This document shows positions 6,580 to 12,156 of a stretch of 12,156 nt of DNA, piece after piece. The stretch lies in assembly GCA_001751225.1 (NCBI GenBank), contig MAXT01000130.1, forward strand, positions 1 to 12,156, read 5' to 3'. This DNA comes from Desulfuromonadales bacterium C00003107. Lineage in GTDB: Bacteria; Desulfobacterota; Desulfuromonadia; Desulfuromonadales; Syntrophotaleaceae. The stretch's first letter is position 1. Each line of letters begins with the position of its first letter. Both the position numbers and the translations under genes were made by a program. Under the pieces are notes generated by a model. It worked only from the letters and a program-made list of their open reading frames with translations. It had not been told where the DNA came from and did no database searches.

Positions 6580-8382
6580 ATGAAAAGACTCGCTCTTGTG
6601 CTTTACGCGATGCTGGTTTGTTTGCTGACATGCAGCTCGGCCTTGGCCATGAAGCATGCGCCAGCTCCCCAGCCTACACTGACCATTACCGGTAAAGTAA
6701 CGAATCCTCTCAAGTTGACGGTCGCCGACCTGGCCCGTTTTCAGTCGGTGGAGATTCAGCTCAACGAGGTCGACCGTGATCGTCAATTCCACGGTATCTA
6801 TCTTCATCAGGCAGTGCCCCTGCGCACCCTGCTGGATATGGCTGAAATCACCACGCAGGACCAACCTACTGGAAAGGGAATCGAGTTAGCCATACGGGTG
6901 ACCGGTGCTTCTGGTAAGCAGGTGGTTCTCTCCTGGGGCGAAGTCTATTATAGCAATGCGGCTGAATATGCGATTGCTTTTGCCGCTGCCCCCGTTAAGC
7001 CGATGATGACCGAGGCACGCTGTCTGAAATGCCACGGTCCTGAAATCTATCAGTCGGCACTTGATCAGTATGAGCGTCCGGCACAGTTGCCTAAGTTGCT
7101 GATTCGTGGTGATTTCTATACCGACCGGTGCGTGGAAGGGGTCACCCGTATCGAGGTCGTCGATATTTATCCTAAGCTCAAGAGCGATCGTTCGCTCAAA
7201 CTTGAATCTAGTGAATTTCAAGTCACTGGTTTGGTAGCCAAGGAGCTAAAGCTCTCCAGCCTCAAAGACTATCCTCAAATGTCCATGTGGAAGAAGGTCG
7301 TGGGCCTGCATATGGGTTATCACGGCCTGCATCTTTACAAGGGGGTGTCCCTGGCTAAAGTGCTGGAAGCCGCCGGAGTCGGCGATGAACTGACCAAAGC
7401 GGTGATGATTTCCGCACCGGACGGTTACCGGGCGCTCTTCTCCTTTGGTGAGCTGTTTCAGTCCTTCAAAGGAAGGCGCATCATGTTGGCCGAAAGTGTC
7501 GACGGAAAGCCCCTTAAAGGGCAGCGTGGCGGTAAGTACCGGATTATTGTTCCCGAAGAACTGGTTGATGATCGGGATGTGCTGGCTGTCGCCCGCATCG
7601 AAATTATTGACTTGAAGCCGAAGGCGAAGATTTCCATCATTGGTGTTGGCCCTGGCGATACCGACCTGCTCACTCTGGAGGCCCTTAGCGCCCTGGCACG
7701 GGCCGATGTGCTGGTGGCCCCGGCGGATATTGCCCAACGCTTTGCACCTTACCTCGGCAACAAGCCGAACCTGTTTGACCCTTTGCAGCTGATTAAGCAT
7801 ATGTACCGCAAGGCCCATCCGGAACTTAGCGCAGAGGAGTTGTCGGAGCAGGTCACGGTTGAACGGGACGCTGGTGTACAGAAGATTCGTAAGGCTCTCG
7901 ATGAAGGCAAGAACGTGGCCTTTCTCGATTGGGGCGATTCCCTCATTTACGGCAGTTCTCGGTGGGTTCGGGCTTTTTTCAGCGATGATGAGCTGGAGAC
8001 AGTGCCGGCCCTGAGTTCCTTCAATGTAGCCAATGCAATGATTCAGCGCGATATTGGTGCCGGGGGATCCATCGTGATCACCATGCCGAGCGGACTGAAA
8101 GAAAATCCCCAGTTGCTCGAAGCGGTGGCCAAGAGCGGCGATACCCTGGCTATCTTTATGGGTTTGAAGGAATTTCAGGAACTGAAACCCAAATTCGATC
8201 GCTACTATGCCGCCGATACCCCGGTGGCCCTGGTCTTCAGTGCCGGCGTGGCCGGCAGCGAACGGCTGGTGCGCACCACGTTGGAGCAGGCGGTGGGCGA
8301 ACTGAAAGCCGATCGGGAGAAATTCCTAGGTTTGATCTACATGGGAGCGCGCCTCAACCAGCGCTCCAGTGAATGCCAGTAA
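6580..8382 (+). CDS. Exported three-domain protein: two sulfite-oxidase-fold-like domains (one with CxxCH heme site) plus tetrapyrrole-methylase-like domain
   Basis: A 600-residue protein with a signal peptide (1-23, SSALA then M). Domain 1 (about 33-200) and domain 2 (about 208-347) both resemble the oxidoreductase molybdopterin-binding fold: LTITGKV, FHGIYLHQAVPLRTLLDMA, then GVSLAKVLEAAGV, PDGYRALFSFGEL and YRIIVPE with a closing IEIIDL. The cysteine that binds molybdenum in sulfite oxidase is not seen. Domain 1 has an insertion with CLKCH (148-152), a c-type heme motif. Domain 2 has a His/Met cluster, H244, H248, H251 with M234, M236 and M245. Domain 3 (about 350-595) has the layout of the SAM-dependent tetrapyrrole methylases: GVGPGD (355-360), LLTLEALSALARADVLVAP, WGDSLIYG (451-458) and SSFNVANA. 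A methylase fold after a Sec signal is odd, since SAM is cytoplasmic. GGAGGA seven bases before ATG fixes the start. It is coupled to the ResB-like gene, a plausible heme supplier. Confidence 0.78.
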   Translation: MKRLALVLYAMLVCLLTCSSALAMKHAPAPQPTLTITGKVTNPLKLTVADLARFQSVEIQLNEVDRDRQFHGIYLHQAVPLRTLLDMAEITTQDQPTGKGIELAIRVTGASGKQVVLSWGEVYYSNAAEYAIAFAAAPVKPMMTEARCLKCHGPEIYQSALDQYERPAQLPKLLIRGDFYTDRCVEGVTRIEVVDIYPKLKSDRSLKLESSEFQVTGLVAKELKLSSLKDYPQMSMWKKVVGLHMGYHGLHLYKGVSLAKVLEAAGVGDELTKAVMISAPDGYRALFSFGELFQSFKGRRIMLAESVDGKPLKGQRGGKYRIIVPEELVDDRDVLAVARIEIIDLKPKAKISIIGVGPGDTDLLTLEALSALARADVLVAPADIAQRFAPYLGNKPNLFDPLQLIKHMYRKAHPELSAEELSEQVTVERDAGVQKIRKALDEGKNVAFLDWGDSLIYGSSRWVRAFFSDDELETVPALSSFNVANAMIQRDIGAGGSIVITMPSGLKENPQLLEAVAKSGDTLAIFMGLKEFQELKPKFDRYYAADTPVALVFSAGVAGSERLVRTTLEQAVGELKADREKFLGLIYMGARLNQRSSECQ

Positions 8383-8395
8383 CGTCGGTTTGATG

Positions 8396-8421
8396 CAACG
8401 TGTTGACATGTCAGCGCGTTG
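8396..8421. promoter_or_regulatory. 26-bp imperfect palindrome, candidate operator
   Basis: The left half CAACGTGTTGACA (8396-8408) and right half TGTCAGCGCGTTG (8409-8421) are reverse complements at 11 of 13 positions, with the central 10 bases TGACATGTCA perfectly symmetric. The two mismatches would be G-U pairs in RNA. The absence of a loop favours a dimeric DNA-binding regulator over a terminator. It lies 14 bases after the stop of the three-domain gene and about 85 bases before the start of its paralogue. Confidence 0.5.
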
Positions 8422-8434
8422 GTAAGATGGATCC

Positions 8435-8455
8435 AATGGGGCAGGCTCGCAGTGG
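8435..8455 (+). repeat. Terminator-associated repeat, copy 1
   Basis: Contains GGCTCGCAGTGG (8444-8455), preceded by ATGGGGCA. It matches 17 of 20 bases with 11510-11529. Both copies lie in the 5' part of a terminator-like hairpin just before a gene for an exported protein. Confidence 0.6.
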
Positions 8456-8488
8456 TGATGGAATCGTGCGGTCTGCCCCTCTTTTTTT
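8438..8488 (+). terminator. Rho-independent terminator between the two paralogues
   Basis: GGGGCAG (8438-8444) pairs with CTGCCCC (8473-8479) and is followed by TC and seven T (8482-8488). The long loop holds a GGCTCGCAGTGG element that recurs at 11518-11529. It ends 15 bases before the GTG of the next gene, so it separates the CcsA/ResB unit from the second paralogue and could also act as an attenuator. Confidence 0.75.
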
Positions 8489-8503
8489 GAAGGAAGAGAA
8501 CTT

Positions 8504-10168
8504 GTGCTGAAGCCTTTCTGGTCTTTGCGGAGCTTATTCTGCTTGTTGTCCCTGTGTTTTATCGTTCCAGGTCAGGCGTCGGCTGAACCGGTGGTTACAG
8601 TGACGGGCCTGGTTAAGCATCACCAGCGCCTGGATCTGGCCGATCTGGCTAATTATCGGTCATTGACAGTTCGCACGACCGAGGTTGGCAGTGATGGTGC
8701 TTTTCATGGTGTCTATCGCTATCAGGGGGTGCCCTTGCAACACCTGTTGCAAGCTGCCGGGGTAGAAAAGGAAGGTGGCGAGTTCTCTAAGGCGATCGAT
8801 CTGGCTATCGAGGTGCGCAATCGGCAGGGTCAGCGGGTGCTGCTCTCTTGGGCGGAAGTGGCCTATGGTCGGCCGGCCGATGTGGTCGTTGCCTTTACTG
8901 CCGAGTCGTTGCTGAAAAAAGGCGAACAGCTTAAAACACAGCAGTCTGTGCTTTTGCCGCGGCTGGTTTTGGGGAACGATTTCTACGACGATCGTAGCCT
9001 TGAGGATATTGTTAGCATCGAGGTGATCGATCTGGTCCCGGAGGCAGACTCTCAGCCGGTTCCGTTAGCATCCGATATCCAAAAATCAACTGCCGAAGTT
9101 TCCGCCAAGATTGTCTGGGGTGGTGCCCGATTTGACGGCGTACAACACTTTGCCGGAGTTCCCTTGGTTGATGTGTTGGCGCAGGCCGGGTTGGCCGATG
9201 ACTATCAGGCAGTGGTGCTGGTGCGGTCACGGGACGGTTATCGTTCTTTGCTGTCCTACGGTGAGTTGTTTGGATCATCTTTCGGTCGACGGATTCTATT
9301 GGCTAATCGCATGAATGGTCAGCCCATTGGAGAAAACAACGAACAGTGGCTGGTGTTGCCCGATTCGTCAGCCAACCGTTACGTGCGTGATGTGGTGGCC
9401 ATTGAGATACTGCGCCCTCGGCATGTGCCAAAGCTTACGGTCATCGGGGTCGGTCCCGGCGATACTAGTATGATCACCTTGGAAGCCCTTTCCGCCCTGG
9501 CGCGAGCCGATGCGGTGGCGGCACCGGGGGATATCCAGCGCCGCTATGCCCGATACCTGACCGGCAAAGAGCTGCTGTTTGACCCCTTTGCTCTTGCCAA
9601 ACACGATGACGATACGCCTTTGTCCGAGACTGAACGGGTGCGGTTGCGGTTGCGGGAGGAAGAATGGCGCGGCAACGCCGACAAGATTCGGAAGGCTCTC
9701 GACGCCGGTCGGGATGTGGCCTTTCTCGACTGGGGCGATCCGCAAATTTTTGGCAGCTCTCGTTGGATTCGTGAGTATTTCGGCGAGGAAGAAACAGAGA
9801 CAGTCGCTGGCATGAGTTCCTTCAATGCCGCTAATGCGGTCATTAATCGTGACGTCAGTGCCAACGGCGCCATCGTGCTGACCGCGCCCAAAGGTCTACG
9901 TCGGAATGAGGCTCTTTTGGAGGCGGTAGCAAAAAATGGCGAAACCCTGGCGATTTTTATGGGGATTCACGATCTCCCGCAACTGGTGCCGTTGCTGCAG
10001 AGCCACTATGCCGATGCAACGCCCATGCGGTTAATTTATGACGCCGGTATCAGCAGTCGAGAGCATCAGGTGGCTACCACCTTAGGAGAAGTTCTCAAAG
10101 TAATTAGAGGCCAAAAAGAACGTTTTCTGGGCTTGATCTATGTCGGTCCCTGTCTGGCCAGCGAGTAA
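8504..10168 (+). CDS. Exported paralogue: two sulfite-oxidase-fold-like domains plus tetrapyrrole-methylase-like domain, no heme motif
   Basis: A 554-residue tandem paralogue of the preceding three-domain protein. The signal peptide ends near residue 28 (GQASA/EPVV). Domain 1 (VTVTGLVKHHQRLDLADL, FHGVYRYQGVPLQHLLQAAGV) and domain 2 (FAGVPLVDVLAQAGL, SRDGYRSLLSYGELF) follow the same plan. Domain 3 carries GVGPGD (315-320), ITLEALSALARAD, WGDPQIFG (410-417) and SSFNAANA. It keeps the GDP that the first copy has as GDS. The CLKCH segment of the first copy is missing here; that region reads ESLLKKGEQLKTQ instead, so this copy should not bind covalent heme. The His/Met cluster of domain 2 is also absent. 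The likely start is GTG 8504, with AAGGAAGAG ending six bases upstream. The copies are most similar in domain 3, with long identical runs. The different heme content suggests divided roles, which is inference. Confidence 0.76.
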   Translation: MLKPFWSLRSLFCLLSLCFIVPGQASAEPVVTVTGLVKHHQRLDLADLANYRSLTVRTTEVGSDGAFHGVYRYQGVPLQHLLQAAGVEKEGGEFSKAIDLAIEVRNRQGQRVLLSWAEVAYGRPADVVVAFTAESLLKKGEQLKTQQSVLLPRLVLGNDFYDDRSLEDIVSIEVIDLVPEADSQPVPLASDIQKSTAEVSAKIVWGGARFDGVQHFAGVPLVDVLAQAGLADDYQAVVLVRSRDGYRSLLSYGELFGSSFGRRILLANRMNGQPIGENNEQWLVLPDSSANRYVRDVVAIEILRPRHVPKLTVIGVGPGDTSMITLEALSALARADAVAAPGDIQRRYARYLTGKELLFDPFALAKHDDDTPLSETERVRLRLREEEWRGNADKIRKALDAGRDVAFLDWGDPQIFGSSRWIREYFGEEETETVAGMSSFNAANAVINRDVSANGAIVLTAPKGLRRNEALLEAVAKNGETLAIFMGIHDLPQLVPLLQSHYADATPMRLIYDAGISSREHQVATTLGEVLKVIRGQKERFLGLIYVGPCLASE

Positions 10169-10172
10169 TTTC

Positions 10173-11510
10173 ATGTCTTTGCAACGACGCTTAAATCTTG
10201 GCGATGCCGTACTGCTTATCATCGGCAATGTTGTCGGCGCCGGCATTTTCACCACCAGTGGTTTTCTAGCCGGTGAATTGTCTCATCCCTGGTTATTCCT
10301 TGGTATTTGGCTGCTCGGTGGGTTGCTGACAATTTGCGGCGCTTTGAGCTACGCCGAACTGGCCGGGATGTTTCCCTTGTCCGGCGGTGACTACCAGTAT
10401 CTCAAGGCGGCCTATGGCCGTTGGGCCGGTTTTATGCTCGGCTGGGTGCTGTTCTGGGTCATTAACCCCGGTTCCATTGCCGCTTTGGCCATCGGTCTGG
10501 TCAGTTACCTGTCCCTGTTCGTGCCGGGTCTTGGCGCCGTTGAGGCCAAGCTGCTGGCGATCGCGCTGATACTGGTTTTTTCCTGGATCAACTATCGAGG
10601 CCTGCGTCTGAGCGGTACCACTCAGAATTTTTTGACCCTTGGCACTGTGCTGACCTTGCTGGTGCTTATCGTTGCCGGGTTTTCTTCAGGGGGCGGCAAC
10701 TGGCAACATCTGACTGCCTCAGCGGCGCCGGTCGGGTCGCTGGGTAAATTGTTCGCTACACCGATGATAGCGGTAATTTTTACTTACAGCGGCTGGTTTG
10801 CCGCCGCCTATATCGGCGGCGAGATCAAAAATCCCCGGCGCAATCTGCCCCTGTCTCTGATTCTTGGCACTCTCAGTGTGACCTTGATCTACCTATTGAT
10901 CAACCTGGTCTATATTTACGCCCTGCCCATGACACAGTTAAAGGGCGCGGTCAACGTTGCCCAGGTTGCCATGAGCGGCCTGTATGGCCCCGCTGTGGCT
11001 GGCTTGGTGTCGATACCGATCATGCTGGCCATTGCCGCCGGTATCAACGCCACAATCCTTACTGGGGCGCGGGTTTCCTTCGCTATGGGTGAGGATGGAG
11101 TCTTCTGGGCTCCCCTTAAGAAGGTTCATGCTTCTTACGGTACTCCGGCTTGCGCCGTGCTTTGTCAGGCGTTACTGGCCTGTTTTTTGGTCGGGATTGG
11201 CACCTTCAGCCAGTTGCTCGGCTACGTGGTCTTCGTCATGCTGCTTTCCAGTATCGCCAGCGTTGTGGCGTTGTTTGTTTTACGTTGGCGGCGTCCGGAG
11301 GTTGATCGCCCTTATCGTACCTGGGGGTATCCGCTGGTGCCGCTGCTCTTTGGCGCCGCCTATCTGTGGATTGCGGTGCAGATAGGCTGGGCAAACCCCC
11401 GTACCTCTCTGCTCGGCATCTTGATTGCTTTGACCAGTTTGCCCTTTTATCTCTGGCGCCGAAGGAAAGTTCGAGCCAAGTCTCTTTGGGCCGACTGTTT
11501 GGACGGTTGA
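10173..11510 (+). CDS. APC-superfamily amino acid/polyamine permease
   Basis: A 445-residue inner-membrane transporter with about 12 helices. Family signatures are GNVVGAGIF in TM1 (18-26), the segment SYAELAGMFPLSGGDYQYL after TM2, and FTYSGWFAAAYIGGEIKNP in TM6. A C-terminal YRTWGYPLVPLLF is typical of APC/LAT-type permeases. The substrate is probably an amino acid or amine by proton symport or exchange, but specificity cannot be read. ATG 10173 gives the normal short N-terminus (MSLQRRLNLGDAVLLIIG). An in-frame ATG at 10140 lies inside the preceding gene and would add 11 untypical residues. Neither start has a strong ribosome-binding site. It begins four bases after the preceding stop, so it is probably cotranscribed with the second paralogue. 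A functional link is unclear. Confidence 0.88.
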   Translation: MSLQRRLNLGDAVLLIIGNVVGAGIFTTSGFLAGELSHPWLFLGIWLLGGLLTICGALSYAELAGMFPLSGGDYQYLKAAYGRWAGFMLGWVLFWVINPGSIAALAIGLVSYLSLFVPGLGAVEAKLLAIALILVFSWINYRGLRLSGTTQNFLTLGTVLTLLVLIVAGFSSGGGNWQHLTASAAPVGSLGKLFATPMIAVIFTYSGWFAAAYIGGEIKNPRRNLPLSLILGTLSVTLIYLLINLVYIYALPMTQLKGAVNVAQVAMSGLYGPAVAGLVSIPIMLAIAAGINATILTGARVSFAMGEDGVFWAPLKKVHASYGTPACAVLCQALLACFLVGIGTFSQLLGYVVFVMLLSSIASVVALFVLRWRRPEVDRPYRTWGYPLVPLLFGAAYLWIAVQIGWANPRTSLLGILIALTSLPFYLWRRRKVRAKSLWADCLDG

Positions 11511-11529
11511 TGGGATCGGCTCGCAGTGG
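11510..11529 (+). repeat. Terminator-associated repeat, copy 2
   Basis: Contains GGCTCGCAGTGG (11518-11529), preceded by ATGGGATC. It is the partner of the copy at 8436-8455, in the same orientation and the same kind of position. Confidence 0.6.
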
Positions 11530-11544
11530 CATCCCGGTTTTTTT
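11512..11544 (+). terminator. Weak terminator after the permease gene
   Basis: GGGAT (11512-11516) pairs with ATCCC (11531-11535), then GG and seven T (11538-11544). The stem is short and the loop contains the same GGCTCGCAGTGG seen in the terminator at 8438-8488. It sits between the permease stop and the next start. Confidence 0.5.
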
Positions 11545-11561
11545 AAATGGAGTCTGTAGGA

Positions 11562-12156
11562 ATGGATTTGCTTAAAATAGGCGGTTTGGTGCTGCTCCTG
11601 TTGTTGTGGATGGCGGGCACCGTCAGCGCCCAATCGACTGAGGTGCTGTGGTGGGAGTTGGAACACCCGGACCGATATGTCAATGGCTACAACGATCCCG
11701 ACCGGGATATCTGGGAGGTGCGCAACGAGGCTGAATTGCTGCGCAGACGTCTCGGTCAGCCCAAGCGTTTGCTGCTGCATCAAGGTTCTTTTCCCGCTGC
11801 AGGCGGGCAGGATGAGCGGAGCGCTGAGCAGCTGCGGCAGGTTCGTATCTGGCTCATAGGGCCAGACGGCAGCCGGCAGGCTGTACCGCTGCAGAACGGC
11901 GGTGACAGCATTGCCGTTGAGGTGCCGGAGGCAGCCGCGGCCAGCGGTATCTATCTGCTCGGTGGCCATTTTGCTGCCGGTGCGCAGGATGTTGATGGGG
12001 ACGGAGTGAGCGAACAGGTTCACTACTACGGCAAGTTTCTGCTCCGGCATGGCAGCAATGACGTAAGCAATGGTGGTGAGCGGCAGGTCTTTATAAATGC
12101 TGAGGACATGCCACTGGAGGTCGGTCCTATTCAATCCAGCCGTTACAGCGGTACCA
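11562..12156 (+). CDS. Exported protein with DxDGDG calcium-type loop, partial (runs off the window)
   Basis: An open frame of 198 residues that continues past the window end. The start is ATG 11562, with GTAGGA just upstream as a modest ribosome-binding site. The first 23 residues (MDLLKIGGLVLLLLLWMAGT, then VSA) form a clear signal peptide, so the mature protein begins near QSTEVLWWELEHP. It looks beta-rich and hydrophilic. A DVDGDGVSE segment near residue 150 fits the DxDGDGxxE calcium-binding loop of EF-hand or dockerin-like proteins. The flanking segments GIYLLGGHFAAG and YYGKFLLRHG vaguely recall periplasmic DUF4198-type proteins found near metal uptake genes, but I cannot confirm this. 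It lies downstream of a weak terminator in the same direction as the preceding genes. Confidence 0.68.
   Translation, partial: MDLLKIGGLVLLLLLWMAGTVSAQSTEVLWWELEHPDRYVNGYNDPDRDIWEVRNEAELLRRRLGQPKRLLLHQGSFPAAGGQDERSAEQLRQVRIWLIGPDGSRQAVPLQNGGDSIAVEVPEAAAASGIYLLGGHFAAGAQDVDGDGVSEQVHYYGKFLLRHGSNDVSNGGERQVFINAEDMPLEVGPIQSSRYSGT

Noticed and set aside
8403..8428. TTGACA followed by TAAGAT as a promoter for the second paralogue.
   Set aside because: The spacing is only 14 bases and the -35-like hexamer is part of the 26-bp palindrome; no good -10 sits at 16-18 bases.
11280..12134. Long minus-strand open frame of 284 codons opposite the permease and the last gene.
   Set aside because: It crosses two well-supported plus-strand genes and a terminator, and its composition shows no protein family features.
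1..12156. CRISPR arrays, insertion sequences, tRNA or rRNA genes.
   Set aside because: No regularly spaced repeats, transposase-like proteins, terminal inverted repeats or cloverleaf/rRNA sequences were seen.

Overview
The window (about 12.2 kb, moderately GC-rich) is a bacterial chromosomal segment from a Gram-negative organism: it has a TonB-dependent outer-membrane receptor, Sec signal peptides and a lipoprotein. Gene style, the CcsA/ResB-type (system II) cytochrome c maturation genes, a divergent EF-G paralogue and a molybdenum/tungsten-cofactor riboswitch together suggest a deltaproteobacterium of the Desulfuromonadales type (Pelobacter/Desulfuromonas/Geobacter relatives). That placement is inference; no rRNA or other taxonomic marker is present.

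Layout. (1) 55-2124 (+): an EF-G family GTPase with an altered domain IV tip. (2) 2111-2488 (-): a small glycine-rich lipoprotein that converges on and overlaps the EF-G gene by 14 bases. (3) 2489-2910: a regulatory intergenic region with a good sigma70-type promoter, an RNA leader that matches the Moco/Tuco riboswitch, a perfect 12-bp terminator and then the ribosome-binding site of the next gene. (4) 2911-4884 (+): TonB-dependent receptor, followed by a 14-bp-stem terminator. (5) 4967-8382 (+): a tightly packed unit of a CcsA/CcmC-like membrane protein, a short ResB-like protein and an exported three-domain protein (two sulfite-oxidase-fold-like domains, one carrying a CxxCH heme motif, fused to a tetrapyrrole-methylase-like domain). 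(6) 8383-8503: a 26-bp imperfect palindrome and a terminator. (7) 8504-10168 (+): a paralogue of the three-domain protein without the heme motif, then an APC-family permease. (8) 11512-11544: a weak terminator whose sequence resembles the one in region 6. (9) 11562-end (+): an exported protein with a DxDGDG loop, cut by the window edge.

How it may fit together (inference). The riboswitch probably turns the receptor off by transcription termination when molybdenum or tungsten cofactor is abundant, so the receptor is a candidate for uptake of molybdate/tungstate or a complex of them. Downstream, the CcsA/ResB-like pair could attach or deliver heme to the exported CxxCH protein. The unusual point is a tetrapyrrole-methylase fold on the periplasmic side, duplicated in tandem and fused to molybdopterin-oxidoreductase-like domains. 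This looks like an uncharacterised envelope system linking a metal or metal cofactor, heme and a TonB receptor; its actual function cannot be read from sequence alone.
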